Shown here in pieces: positions 1 through 8,363 of a stretch of 25,310 bases of DNA. The notes under the pieces were generated by a model that saw nothing but the letters and a program-made list of their open reading frames with translations, was not told the DNA's origin and searched no databases. Position numbers and translations under genes: made by a program. Each line of letters begins with the position of its first letter. The stretch's first letter is position 1. The stretch is from Treponema sp. (GTDB taxonomy: Bacteria; Spirochaetota; Spirochaetia; Treponematales; Treponemataceae), in assembly GCA_016297405.1 (NCBI GenBank), contig JAEDGP010000026.1:1-25310 (forward strand), read 5' to 3'.

Positions 1-5
1 AACGG

Positions 6-43
6 CGAAGTCAAGGCTTTAAGCGTTAGCGTGCCTTGACTCG
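6..43 (-). terminator. Stem-loop after the rluA-family gene; possible terminator
   Basis: An inverted repeat with a 9-bp perfect stem (9-17 pairing with 33-41) extends by two more pairs across a one-base bulge; the loop is 15 bases. It begins 6 bases after the stop codon of the minus-strand gene ending at 50. It is therefore well placed to end the eight-gene operon. On the minus strand it is not followed by a T-run within the window, so an intrinsic terminator is not proven. It could also be a dispersed palindromic repeat. Confidence 0.5.
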
Positions 44-49
44 ACGTAT

Positions 50-781
50 TTAAATTTCCTTTTCTATATGGAATTTCTGACCGTTTTCAAGGGGAAAATC
101 CAATGATGTTGCAAAAAAACTAAAAGAATCGCCTTCTTTTGCGTTTACGTTGTAAAGAAAATCCCCCTCTACAGGAAAACCACACCAGCTTAAATGACAG
201 CGCACCTGATGACGAAACCCCTGGTGAATGCGACATTTTGAAACGATTTTCTCACAGCACTTTTCCATCGTTATGAATGTGGAATACTCTTTGCTTTTTC
301 CCATTTTCCTTAAGGCTGCCTTTCCAGAACAAATAGTTACAGGACGCACAGCACTACCATTTTCTCCGAATTTTCGGAAAAAAGAAGTGACGCAAAACTC
401 TTTTCCAAATGAAATCTGTTCGAATGGTTTTAACGGAAATCCCTGCAAAACATCATTTGTATTTTGAACATTGCAAAAAGCTGTATATGCTTTTTCGAAA
501 AGTCCCTGATTTTGCATTTCCAACAGATGATCATAAAATTTTTGCGTTGTACACAAAAGCAAAAGACCTGAAGTCTTTGTATCCAATCTATGAAACAAGC
601 CTTTTTCAATCTCTTTGCGTCCGTTTACACGAAGAACAGCAGGAAATTGTCTTGAAATAAGATGAACCACATTGTTTCCATCATCATAACTTAAAGGCGC
701 AGATGGTAAGCCAGATGGCTTATCAACCACAACAAATGGCTCTTGTTCTGTGGGATAATGCAAAATCTTTATTTTTTCCAT
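50..781 (-). CDS. RluA-family pseudouridine synthase without S4 domain
   Basis: A 243-residue pseudouridine synthase of the RluA family, which converts uridine to pseudouridine in rRNA or tRNA in the cytoplasm. The catalytic motif HRLDTKTSG lies at residues 64-72, with Asp67 as the expected catalytic residue. The conserved C-terminal block containing HQVRCHL and GDFLYN is at about 190-215. There is no N-terminal S4 RNA-binding domain, unlike the neighbouring RluD-type protein, so the target RNA cannot be named. The ATG start is supported by AAGGTG eight bases upstream, inside the end of the upstream gene, which it overlaps by 13 bases. It is the last gene of the operon and is followed by a stem-loop. 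Family assignment is firm; the substrate site is unknown. Confidence 0.92.
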   Translation of the reverse strand: MEKIKILHYPTEQEPFVVVDKPSGLPSAPLSYDDGNNVVHLISRQFPAVLRVNGRKEIEKGLFHRLDTKTSGLLLLCTTQKFYDHLLEMQNQGLFEKAYTAFCNVQNTNDVLQGFPLKPFEQISFGKEFCVTSFFRKFGENGSAVRPVTICSGKAALRKMGKSKEYSTFITMEKCCEKIVSKCRIHQGFRHQVRCHLSWCGFPVEGDFLYNVNAKEGDSFSFFATSLDFPLENGQKFHIEKEI

Positions 782-1761
782 TTTGGATGCACCTTAGGTA
801 AAATTTCACGTGGATAAAGCTTTCCAAGCTTTTGTATAACTTTAAAAAATCTGACTGGAATACAGGACCTGAATCTGGTATAGTGTTCACTTCCTGGAAG
901 TTTTATTATCAATTGCCTTGAATGAAGCATGAGAGTTGCATCAGGAAAAATCTCATCTGCTTTGCCATAAATTTTATCTCCCAAAATTGGACACCCTAAA
1001 TATTTCATGTGTACACGGATTTGATGTGTGCGGCCGGTTTTTATTCGGACACGAATTAATGAATATGGGCCATAGCAGGCAACAACATGATATATGCTTC
1101 TTGCAAACTTGCCTTCTGTTGTAGCTGTAACAGCCTTAAAGCGTTGCCTGTTTTTGGGATCTCGTATAATTTGAGTACGGACATCCCCACTGGAAGCTGG
1201 AGGCCGCCCCTGGCAAATGCATAGGTATTCTTTCTGAGTCTTTCGATCCTTAAACTGCTGGCAAAGCCATTCTTCAGAATCTCTGTTTCTTGCAGTTATT
1301 ATTATGCCAGACGTATCCTTATCAAGCCTGTGAACTATGCCTGGCCGCCTTTTGTGCAAAACATCATTACTTTGACCTTCCTTAAGCTGCGGAACGCTTT
1401 CCATACCCCAATGATACAAAAGACCATTCACAAGGGTTTTGTTCCAGTTACCTGCAGCCGGATGGGTCACCATCCCTTGTTTTTTGTTCACCACAGTAAC
1501 ATTTTCATCTTCGTATATTATTTTCAAAGGAATGTTTTCTGGCTCTATGTTATCAGGCACATTATCTTCCCAAAGAATCTCTACAATATCCCCGGAATGA
1601 ACCTTTGCAGAAAGTTTTGCACCTTTTCCATTCAGAAATATGTCTTGCGCAACTGATTTTAGCTTGGACCTGTTCATTCCATCTGGAGAAGAAGCAACAA
1701 ACTGGTCAAGTCTCATACCTTCGCTAAATTCTTGCGGCACTTTCAACAAAAGTCTAGTCAT
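769..1761 (-). CDS. RluD-type pseudouridine synthase (S4 + RluA domains)
   Basis: A 330-residue pseudouridine synthase with an N-terminal S4-like RNA-binding segment (about residues 15-75, including GMRLDQFVA) and an RluA catalytic domain. The motif HRLDKDTSG has its catalytic Asp at residue 147, and the later block RTHQIRVHMKYLG is also present. Proteins of this class modify 23S rRNA; RluD makes the pseudouridines near position 1911-1917 in E. coli, and that specificity is only inferred here. I chose the ATG at 1761 over upstream in-frame starts because AAGGGG lies nine bases before it and the protein then begins like its family. The gene overlaps the stop of the upstream small gene by 8 bases and is overlapped by the next rluA-family gene, so translation is probably coupled. 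Confidence 0.93.
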   Translation of the reverse strand: MTRLLLKVPQEFSEGMRLDQFVASSPDGMNRSKLKSVAQDIFLNGKGAKLSAKVHSGDIVEILWEDNVPDNIEPENIPLKIIYEDENVTVVNKKQGMVTHPAAGNWNKTLVNGLLYHWGMESVPQLKEGQSNDVLHKRRPGIVHRLDKDTSGIIITARNRDSEEWLCQQFKDRKTQKEYLCICQGRPPASSGDVRTQIIRDPKNRQRFKAVTATTEGKFARSIYHVVACYGPYSLIRVRIKTGRTHQIRVHMKYLGCPILGDKIYGKADEIFPDATLMLHSRQLIIKLPGSEHYTRFRSCIPVRFFKVIQKLGKLYPREILPKVHPKWKK

Positions 1762-2254
1762 CTGCATTATCCCCTTTTTCATACGTACCATCTGGCTGCG
1801 GCAACAGAACGGCATCCGGATCTTCGGAGACAGGAGTAATTGTAATATTTTTATTCTTTTGCTGCATAGCCTTTTTCCGTAGCCGGCTGTTTTTTACGCT
1901 ATGCACTATAAAATCAGTGATTCCAATGCACAAACTGACCCCAATTGAAGTAAGAATAATACCGACCTGTTCGTCTTGAGTATAGGAACTTGAGTCTGAT
2001 GCAGTTGAAAAAGGATTTGTAAAATAGCTTGCATCAAAACCATGGGCAGCAAATTTTCCAAAGGAATAAATCAAGCTTGTATTCAAAGTAATAAAAGGCA
2101 TGGATCCAAGAGTAATGATTTCCGCGCGCCGCAAATCATGGAGAACAGAAGGAAATTCATCTTTAGAATAAGGCTCTGCAGTCTTTGACTGAGCAAAAAC
2201 ATTTTGCGCAAATGAGAAAAATATGATTAATAACGCAATTTTGAATCTATACAA
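1754..2254 (-). CDS. Small exported protein of unknown function (TTG start)
   Basis: A 166-residue protein I do not recognise. It begins with a clean signal peptide (charged MYRFK, a hydrophobic run, then a probable cleavage after VFA near residue 22). A second hydrophobic stretch at about 105-122 is followed by a basic segment and a polar, acidic C-terminus, so it may sit in the inner membrane with a cytoplasmic tail. An upstream in-frame ATG at 2305 would overlap yggS by 41 bases. I prefer TTG at 2254: AAGGTG lies six bases before it, it starts 11 bases after the yggS stop, and it puts the signal peptide at the very N-terminus. The gene lies between yggS and the RluD-type gene and is probably co-transcribed, but nothing here tells its role. 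Confidence 0.75.
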   Translation of the reverse strand: MYRFKIALLIIFFSFAQNVFAQSKTAEPYSKDEFPSVLHDLRRAEIITLGSMPFITLNTSLIYSFGKFAAHGFDASYFTNPFSTASDSSSYTQDEQVGIILTSIGVSLCIGITDFIVHSVKNSRLRKKAMQQKNKNITITPVSEDPDAVLLPQPDGTYEKGDNADD

Positions 2255-2264
2255 AAAAAACACC

Positions 2265-2969
2265 TTATTTGGAATAATCACGCTGACCAAAAATTGCAGT
2301 CCCAACTCGCACTTGAGTCGAGCCCTCTTCGATTGCTAACTGATAATCGCCGGACATTCCCATGGAAAGTTCAGTCAAAGAAAATTCAGGATACTTTTCC
2401 TGCATTTCTTCTTTCAAAAGCCTCAGAGTCCTAAAAGATTTTTTAATAAGCTCTCGATCATCTGTTAAAGGAGCCATAGTCATAAACCCCTTAGGTATGA
2501 CATGATTTGCATTGCCAGCCTTTATGAAATCCAGCACCTGGACAAGCTCTTGTTTTGATTGAAATCCAGACTTTGACTCTTCTCCAGTATGGATTTCAAA
2601 ATAAACTTGTATGGTTTTATTCAATTTTGCACATTGTTTTTCAATTTCAAGCAAAAGGGAAAGCCTGTCAACAGATTCTATTACAGAAGCGATTTCCACA
2701 GCTTTTTTCACCTTATTTGTCTGTAAGCTTCCAATAATGTGCAGGCAGACTTCATTATTTTGCTGGATGATTGGACAAAATTTCTGGTATGCTTCCTGAA
2801 CCCGGTTTTCGCCAAAAGCCAACTGGCCTACTTCAATTGCTTGCAAAACTGATTGGGAAGGATGAAACTTGCTGACTGCAAGCAACTTTACTTCACCAGT
2901 TTTTCTGCCAGCTTTTTTTTCACATTCCCTTATATCATTTAAGACTTTTTCAAGATTTTCCTTTACCAT
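2265..2969 (-). CDS. yggS: YggS/PLPBP-family pyridoxal phosphate homeostasis protein
   Basis: A 234-residue member of the YggS/PROSC family, a cytoplasmic single-domain PLP-binding barrel resembling the N-terminal domain of alanine racemase. It balances vitamin B6 and amino acid pools; no catalytic reaction is firmly known. The PLP-binding lysine is Lys34 in LLAVSKFHP. Other family blocks are FGENRVQE, HIIGSLQTNKVKK, HTGEESKSGF and the C-terminal LSMGMSGDYQLAIEEGSTQV motif, which contacts the cofactor phosphate. Length is normal for the family. The ATG directly follows the rsmA stop codon (TAA then ATG with no gap), so the two are translated from one message. Confidence 0.96.
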   Translation of the reverse strand: MVKENLEKVLNDIRECEKKAGRKTGEVKLLAVSKFHPSQSVLQAIEVGQLAFGENRVQEAYQKFCPIIQQNNEVCLHIIGSLQTNKVKKAVEIASVIESVDRLSLLLEIEKQCAKLNKTIQVYFEIHTGEESKSGFQSKQELVQVLDFIKAGNANHVIPKGFMTMAPLTDDRELIKKSFRTLRLLKEEMQEKYPEFSLTELSMGMSGDYQLAIEEGSTQVRVGTAIFGQRDYSK

Positions 2970-3842
2970 TTATTCGTCCTCTTCAAATAATATATCCGAA
3001 AGTTTCAAAATTGATGAAATTGAAAGTGATTCTGCCCTTTTGTTCATATCGATGCCAGCTTTTTCCAGCACCCTCACAGCTTTCTTTGAATCCGAAAGAT
3101 ATGTGGTCAGATTATTTCTAACATTTTTTCTTCTAGAAATAAACAAAGCCCTCTGCATCTTCATGAACAAGACAGGATTTTTGCAGCAAGGAAAATCGGG
3201 ATTCAAATCAAAAATTACAGCTCTGGAATCAACATTCGGCCTTGGCCAAAAATTACCACCTGTTAAGTCCATGATTGGAATCACTTTGTAGGCCCACTGG
3301 CATAAAATCGAAAAGGAAGAATAATCTTGTGTACCAACAGCAGAAGCCATACGCAAAGCAACTTCTTTTTGAACTGTAAAAACAGCTTTATCGAAACGTA
3401 TGCCTTTTTCAATTGTGGAAGCCACAAGAGTTGCAGCAATATTGTATGGCAGATTTCCAAAAAAACGGTCAGGCTTGCCTTCTGTTTCCAAAGCCTTTTC
3501 CCAGGTTTTCAAAACATCGCCTTCGATGATTTTGAATTTTCCTTTTTCCTCATAGTCTGAAAAAAACTTATGAAGAAAGGAAGCAAAACCTTTATCGATT
3601 TCAAAAACAACAAGTTTTGCACCACGCTTGAGGATTTCACAGGTCATGGCTCCAAGGCCAGGTCCAACTTCCCAAACATAGGAATTTTCATTGATATCAA
3701 GAGCATCTATAATTTTTACGCGTGCCTGTTCGTTCACTAAGAAATTCTGTCCGAATTTTTTCTGCATGGCCATTCCATTGCTGTCTAGGAAAGCCTTCAA
3801 TTCAGACGGTGAATTGTAATCAGGATGATTTAATAAAGGCAT
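2970..3842 (-). CDS. rsmA: 16S rRNA dimethyladenosine transferase RsmA (KsgA)
   Basis: A 290-residue S-adenosylmethionine-dependent methyltransferase that dimethylates two adjacent adenosines in the 3'-terminal helix of 16S rRNA, a late step of small-subunit assembly. Family landmarks are KKFGQNFLVNEQ at residues 28-39, the SAM-binding EVGPGLG at 58-64, and the catalytic NLPYNIA at 130-136. The PRPNVDSRAV block and a helical C-terminal domain follow. Kasugamycin resistance is the known phenotype of loss. The ATG is preceded by AGGAG six to seven bases upstream. The gene sits 17 bases after the ComEC-like gene and directly abuts yggS. Confidence 0.97.
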   Translation of the reverse strand: MPLLNHPDYNSPSELKAFLDSNGMAMQKKFGQNFLVNEQARVKIIDALDINENSYVWEVGPGLGAMTCEILKRGAKLVVFEIDKGFASFLHKFFSDYEEKGKFKIIEGDVLKTWEKALETEGKPDRFFGNLPYNIAATLVASTIEKGIRFDKAVFTVQKEVALRMASAVGTQDYSSFSILCQWAYKVIPIMDLTGGNFWPRPNVDSRAVIFDLNPDFPCCKNPVLFMKMQRALFISRRKNVRNNLTTYLSDSKKAVRVLEKAGIDMNKRAESLSISSILKLSDILFEEDE

Positions 3843-3859
3843 TTTGTCTCCTGTAAAAA

Positions 3860-5194
3860 TCAGAAAATTGTCATAGATGAAAAAAATCCAACTAAAGTTA
3901 TTATAACATTATACTGAAATTGCATAAAAAAAGCATTATATGAAAGTAAAAATGGAAAACAAATGGATAAAATAAAAAACAACAGCCCGGAATATATAAA
4001 CAAATTAACCAGAGGTCCAATCAAAGCAGTCGAAACAATTCCTATAGGTGAAAAGCTGCCCAATCTCGCGTAGGTAACAGGAGAAGTAAATGTTATTGCC
4101 GCAGTGCTGGATCCGATGCTATTTGCAATCATGGAAGGAATTTTTAAAACAGTAAGAGATGTGAAAAATTTTCCAAAAAGCAGAATTCCGGCTAATGCTC
4201 CGTAAGAAAGCATGAAGGATATTTCAGAAACATGAAAAGGAAAAATGCTTACATGTAGCAAAAAGGACATACATAAAACTCTGAACTGACTAATGGAAAA
4301 TACTTTTACGTATCGCAACAGAACTCCAATCAAAGTACAAAGCAAAGCCCTGAAAAGCGATGGAGAAAGCCCTGCAAACCAAACAAAAGTGACTACCGCT
4401 AAAACCTGAAACAATACCGCAAACTTCTTTCCCACAAGCAATTTTCCGGCATTCAGCGATATGGACGAAAAAAGGGAAAGATGCATTCCTGAGAGTGCCA
4501 GAATATGTGAAAGTCCAGCCAATTTGAATCCCTGTGCTGCATCTTCATCCAGATATTCACGAATTCCAGATAAAAGAGCCAAAAACAATGCTCCAGCCTT
4601 ACCCCAACTATACATGAGACGACGAAACTTCAACCGACAATTTCCACGAAAAGAATAAATTTTGGTGAAAAATTCCGATGGTACGTCATGGAAATTCATG
4701 GACTTTCTGTTGCAATATGAACCGGAAATTGACTGATCATCCAGGCAGGTCAAGGAAATGCATTTTATAGAATCGTTTTTTCTAGAAAGAAATCCTTTCA
4801 CCACCACAATAAGACCTTCTTCAAGCAAAAACGATTTCCCATCATTCATATTACTTTGGGAATAGAGTTTTCCAGGATGGAAGGCTTCTACATCTTTTGC
4901 TGGCAAAAAAACTTGTACAGTTCCTTCACAACTAAAACAGCAGCCATTTTCATGTTTCAATGAAAAAACCCTGAAATCTGCTTTGTAAAAATCGGATTTT
5001 CCGTCTTTTTGCATAACCTTTACTGGACTTGATTCAAGTCTTCCGCAAAATTCTGCATCCGCGCTCATAGATAAAGATTTGAAAAAATAATGATTCTTTG
5101 CTTTTACAGCACCTGTATAAAAGCAAATGCATAAAATCATAGCTGCTAAAACAAAAGAATCAAGAGAATCTGAAGCTATTATTCTTTTTACCAT
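3860..5194 (-). CDS. ComEC/Rec2-type membrane protein without nuclease domain
   Basis: A 444-residue integral membrane protein of the ComEC/Rec2 family, the channel that carries single-stranded DNA across the inner membrane in transformable bacteria. The N-terminal soluble part (about 35-180) resembles the OB-fold/DUF4131 region. The signature of the competence domain follows at 206-240, with LLSGIREYL and LAGLSHILALSGMHLS. After that come several hydrophobic helices to the C-terminus. The protein stops there: the C-terminal metallo-beta-lactamase nuclease domain of full-length ComEC (usually 700-800 residues) is absent, and no such domain is encoded next to it. The start codon overlaps the stop of the HEAT-repeat gene by 7 bases. 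Whether it still moves DNA is unknown. Confidence 0.87.
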   Translation of the reverse strand: MVKRIIASDSLDSFVLAAMILCICFYTGAVKAKNHYFFKSLSMSADAEFCGRLESSPVKVMQKDGKSDFYKADFRVFSLKHENGCCFSCEGTVQVFLPAKDVEAFHPGKLYSQSNMNDGKSFLLEEGLIVVVKGFLSRKNDSIKCISLTCLDDQSISGSYCNRKSMNFHDVPSEFFTKIYSFRGNCRLKFRRLMYSWGKAGALFLALLSGIREYLDEDAAQGFKLAGLSHILALSGMHLSLFSSISLNAGKLLVGKKFAVLFQVLAVVTFVWFAGLSPSLFRALLCTLIGVLLRYVKVFSISQFRVLCMSFLLHVSIFPFHVSEISFMLSYGALAGILLFGKFFTSLTVLKIPSMIANSIGSSTAAITFTSPVTYARLGSFSPIGIVSTALIGPLVNLFIYSGLLFFILSICFPFLLSYNAFFMQFQYNVIITLVGFFSSMTIF

Positions 5195-6360
5195 TTCAAT
5201 CTCGCGAGAGCATCGCGAGCTGATGAAATGACTGTATCTGAATAATTATAATAAGTAACTGCAAGCAAAGAATCAAAAGCGTTTTTATCACCAATTGCTC
5301 CCAATGTCTGAATTATAGAGAACACAAGATTTTCTGAAACAGACTGTTCATTTTGTTCCATCATCTTGTTGAGCTGACTCAAATGTTCGCAAAGCAAAGA
5401 TACGGCTTTAAGTGGAACAGTATTTTTCAGGCCTAAAACAACCTGCACAAACTGTTCTTCTGTAACTTCCTTTGATTCATATTTTGTTTTTGACTTTTCA
5501 TAGAACCGCACAACAGTTTCTGAACTGCGAGTCCAATTCAAATCAACAAGAATCTTATATGCATCAAGTTGCAAAGTTACAAGTTCGGCATCATAAGAAT
5601 TTGTGCTCTCTGCTATATATATCGTACGAGCAAGCACATTTTCGGCAATTGTTGCCTTGAATGCATTGGAACTTTTGGTATTTTTTTGAACGAGATTCAA
5701 AATACTACGGCATTTTTCTGCATCTGCGTCACGAACCAAGGCAAGAATGGCATCCATGGCCTTTACACTCAATTCAACCTGACTTGCTTCAATGACACTC
5801 TGAAATTCCTTCCAGGATGGGTCTGATGAAAGATTTTGCAAAACAAAAAAACTGTCATCATTTCCAATCTTTCCCAAAGTAGAAATAATTGTCTTCAAAA
5901 GAGCCACATCTTCTGATGCAGGTATTCTTGATTTCAAATAATCGTTCAAAAGAGACGTAAACATCGAGTTGGAAACTTCAAAACTTGAAATTTTGTTCAA
6001 AACAGCAATTTCCACAGTTGTATCCGCATAAGTCCTGTAGATTTTGTAAAATGAATCAAAAAACCATTGGCGTTCTTTTTCTTCAGCATCAACTATATAT
6101 TTAGTTGGAATTGAAAGGACACCTGCAACGCACAATGCAGCAAGATCACGATCTTCCCCAAGAACTTCCTTATTGTCCATACAAAACTGAATGGCTGCTT
6201 TTGAAAGAAGGACAGCTTCGCTGCCATCAGATTCTTTTACAGCTGCAGTTTTTTCCGCAATATTTCCCCTGATGAATTTTTTTTGATTAGCAGACCCCTC
6301 TGCAAAGAAAGCACAAATGGATACGGCTAAAAGTCCACAAAAAACTAAAAATCTTTTCAT
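5188..6360 (-). CDS. Exported HEAT-repeat protein, function unknown
   Basis: A 390-residue protein with an N-terminal signal peptide (MKRFLVFCGLLAVSICAFFAEG, cleavage probably near residue 20) and a mature part made of alpha-helical repeats. HEAT-like units are clearest at about 155-190 (TLGKIGNDDSFFVLQNL) and at the C-terminus (TLGAIGDKNAFDSLLAV, then SARDALARLKW). Such repeats usually form a curved scaffold for protein-protein contacts, here in the periplasm. GAGGAA lies seven bases before the ATG. The gene is second in the operon, 15 bases after the PilZ gene, and its end overlaps the ComEC-like start. No enzymatic motif is visible and the specific job is unknown. Confidence 0.85.
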   Translation of the reverse strand: MKRFLVFCGLLAVSICAFFAEGSANQKKFIRGNIAEKTAAVKESDGSEAVLLSKAAIQFCMDNKEVLGEDRDLAALCVAGVLSIPTKYIVDAEEKERQWFFDSFYKIYRTYADTTVEIAVLNKISSFEVSNSMFTSLLNDYLKSRIPASEDVALLKTIISTLGKIGNDDSFFVLQNLSSDPSWKEFQSVIEASQVELSVKAMDAILALVRDADAEKCRSILNLVQKNTKSSNAFKATIAENVLARTIYIAESTNSYDAELVTLQLDAYKILVDLNWTRSSETVVRFYEKSKTKYESKEVTEEQFVQVVLGLKNTVPLKAVSLLCEHLSQLNKMMEQNEQSVSENLVFSIIQTLGAIGDKNAFDSLLAVTYYNYSDTVISSARDALARLKW

Positions 6361-6375
6361 ATCTTGTTCCTCGGT

Positions 6376-7617
6376 CTAAAACATGTCGGGAATGGGCTCT
6401 TCCCTTACAGATTCATCAGAATCCACTTTTTCATTTGCTTGTATGATATCATCAGTATCGAGAATTGATTTATCCAGTTTTCCACTCATATCGCCAAATT
6501 GAGGCACAATTGGTTCAGGAAAACCCTCCTCCAGACTCTTTGATGTTTCATCATTACTGCCCGTCAAAGCTTTCTCTGCATTTTCATCATCGTCTGTAAG
6601 TGAAAGAGCATCGTAAATTTCCTTTTCATTTTCAGGCAGAATATTGTAGACATAGCTCAAAACATGGTTCTTCATTACAGGTTCGATATGAACACATTCA
6701 AAGTGCAACTTGGACTCATTGTTTTTTTCATTAAATTCCACGTTACGGATTACGCCAAACATTACAACAAGCCTGTCCTGAAGCTGGAACTGAAGACGAA
6801 TCTGTACATTGGGAACACCTTTTCCACCAATTCTAATCAAGGCTCCAGTTTCAGAAATATCTTCCAAAAGGCATTTATAGCCTGGACGAGTTTCAATCAC
6901 ATTGTAATCGATTATCTTTTCCTTGATAATATAAAGGTCTCCAAAAATATGGCACTTTGCCCTTACTGCATTTCTTTTTTGAGTTCTGATCAAGTCTGTG
7001 GAATGATGAAGATACAACGTAGATTTGCCAAGAAACAAACCAACTCCATCGACAGTCGTATCAAAAACATAGCGGGCATCTCCTGTGCGCCAAAGATAGA
7101 CACTTATGGATTTTCCAACCCAATCTGCCCCATCAATGGTTATCTGTCCTTTTTGTGTCGGCACCTTGATTGCTATTTCCCTGGCATTATTTACGATTTC
7201 CGAATAGAAAACACCTTTTCCAGGCAAAATGATACGAAGCTTTTGGCCATTTGACAATGCCCTTGTTGATTCCAGACCACGTTTCTTGTCGGCATCCTTT
7301 TCAATTTTTGTTCTGAACGTATAAAGTTTTGAAAGCAGATTCTGACTTTTAGCGGAATTAGCCGTACCATCTGATTCCGCTTGAGATTTTATATGAGAAA
7401 TGCATTTTGTAAGAGAAGGCATGGAATAAAACAATGAAACCGGCTCTTCAAGGTCACAAAGTCTGGAAGTTTTCCACAAAGTACCTATATCGACAAAGGA
7501 AAAACCTTGACTTAAACCTTCTGTAAAAAAGCCTATTTTCTTGCGATAAATCATATATATTTTCACCATCGCAAGAATTATTACAGCTGCAATCAATAAG
7601 GCAATAAGAGTTTCCAT
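6376..7617 (-). CDS. Membrane-anchored YcgR-like PilZ protein (c-di-GMP receptor)
   Basis: A 413-residue protein that starts with one transmembrane helix (about residues 2-21) and then a cytoplasmic part. Residues 120-195 look like the YcgR N-terminal domain (GQKLRIILPGKG, IAIKVPTQKG, YVFDTTVDG). The PilZ domain follows with both c-di-GMP motifs: RNAVR (RxxxR, 215-219) and DISETG (DxSxxG, 253-258). The last 90 residues are acidic and low in complexity. Proteins of this layout couple c-di-GMP to flagellar or surface behaviour; the target here is inferred. The ATG at 7617 has AGGGG 12 bases upstream; an alternative TTG at 7626 would sit only three bases from that site. It is the first gene of the minus-strand operon and is divergent from the CPBP gene across about 40 bases. 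Confidence 0.9.
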   Translation of the reverse strand: METLIALLIAAVIILAMVKIYMIYRKKIGFFTEGLSQGFSFVDIGTLWKTSRLCDLEEPVSLFYSMPSLTKCISHIKSQAESDGTANSAKSQNLLSKLYTFRTKIEKDADKKRGLESTRALSNGQKLRIILPGKGVFYSEIVNNAREIAIKVPTQKGQITIDGADWVGKSISVYLWRTGDARYVFDTTVDGVGLFLGKSTLYLHHSTDLIRTQKRNAVRAKCHIFGDLYIIKEKIIDYNVIETRPGYKCLLEDISETGALIRIGGKGVPNVQIRLQFQLQDRLVVMFGVIRNVEFNEKNNESKLHFECVHIEPVMKNHVLSYVYNILPENEKEIYDALSLTDDDENAEKALTGSNDETSKSLEEGFPEPIVPQFGDMSGKLDKSILDTDDIIQANEKVDSDESVREEPIPDMF

Positions 7618-7640
7618 GCTATACAAAATCCCCTAAAATA

Positions 7641-7646
7641 TATAAT
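7641..7646 (+). promoter_or_regulatory. -10 element (TATAAT) for the CPBP protease gene
   Basis: A perfect TATAAT ends 12 bases before the ATG of the plus-strand CPBP gene. I find no convincing -35 hexamer at 16-18 bases upstream. Transcription would begin about 5 bases before the start codon. On the other strand, a weaker TATGAT (7647-7652) with TTCGAC 17 bases upstream (7670-7675) could serve the divergent PilZ operon, so the two promoters would abut. Confidence 0.45.
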
Positions 7647-7658
7647 ATCATACTCTAC

Positions 7659-8363
7659 ATGAAATTACAGTCGAAATTCACAGAAATTGCAGTATTTTTG
7701 GCGAGTTTTTTTATACTGCTTCTTCCACCAATACTTGCCAATCCAAGCGGAGAAAACAGGTTCACTACCTGGAATTTTCCATTGCAGAACCTGATTCTTG
7801 CAGCAACAGCAGTTTTGCTCCTGCTGATAAACAAGTCTCTACACAATAAAGAAACACAGCAAAACAACGTTACAAATTTTTGTGACAACGCAAAAAGCAA
7901 AACCCTTATACTTTTGATAAATGGCGGAACAATGTTCTTTACATTCGGAATGCTGCTTATCTATGGGATTCTTCTTCAGCTTTTTGCCTCTTTTGTGCTT
8001 AATCTTCCACCCCTTTCAGACACAAAAGTCCTTTTGCCCTCTGGCATAACGCAAATCTTTTTCTGCATCCTTATGTTCGCCTGTGCAGCGTTTTATGAAG
8101 AAGCAATTTACAGAAAATATATTCAGGAAAGCCTTGAATGGTTAATATCAAAAGAGGACAAAAAGATTGTTCTGGCAATCGAACTGATTTCGGCTTTGCT
8201 TTTTTCCCTATGCCATCGATACAATGGGCAGATTGCAGTAGTAAACGCTTTCGGCGCACACTTCATCTTGCGCCATTGTGCATTAAAAACAAACGGCATT
8301 GCAGCAGGAACAATAGCACATTTTCTATACAACATAGCAACGTTGTTTGTTTTGAGCGCATAA
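7659..8363 (+). CDS. CPBP-family intramembrane glutamic protease (CAAX type)
   Basis: A 234-residue polytopic membrane protein of the CPBP/Rce1-like family (Abi). All three active-site motifs are present: EEAIYR (EExxxR, 147-152), FSLCH (FxxxH, 182-186) and HFLYN (HxxxN, 221-225). Hydrophobic segments lie at about 8-27, 44-57, 84-112, 128-145, 170-186, 190-203 and 215-232. Bacterial members cleave or process membrane peptides, for example bacteriocin-related ones, but the substrate here is unknown. It is a single plus-strand gene between two minus-strand operons. No Shine-Dalgarno sequence precedes the ATG and a TATAAT lies just upstream, suggesting a very short or absent leader. I see no convincing terminator in the 95 bases that separate it from the convergent DUF4340 gene. 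Confidence 0.88.
   Translation: MKLQSKFTEIAVFLASFFILLLPPILANPSGENRFTTWNFPLQNLILAATAVLLLLINKSLHNKETQQNNVTNFCDNAKSKTLILLINGGTMFFTFGMLLIYGILLQLFASFVLNLPPLSDTKVLLPSGITQIFFCILMFACAAFYEEAIYRKYIQESLEWLISKEDKKIVLAIELISALLFSLCHRYNGQIAVVNAFGAHFILRHCALKTNGIAAGTIAHFLYNIATLFVLSA

Noticed and set aside
50..1761. Two adjacent RluA-family genes as a recent tandem duplication
   Set aside because: Only the catalytic motifs are shared. One has an S4 domain and the other does not, and the rest of the sequences differ widely, so any duplication is old.
2869..3291. 140-codon plus-strand open frame
   Set aside because: It is antisense to rsmA and yggS, whose family motifs are unambiguous. Its Ser/Phe-rich composition is typical of a shadow frame.
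6664..7254. 196-codon plus-strand open frame
   Set aside because: It is antisense to the PilZ gene, has no recognisable domain and no ribosome-binding site, and the opposite strand carries clear PilZ motifs.
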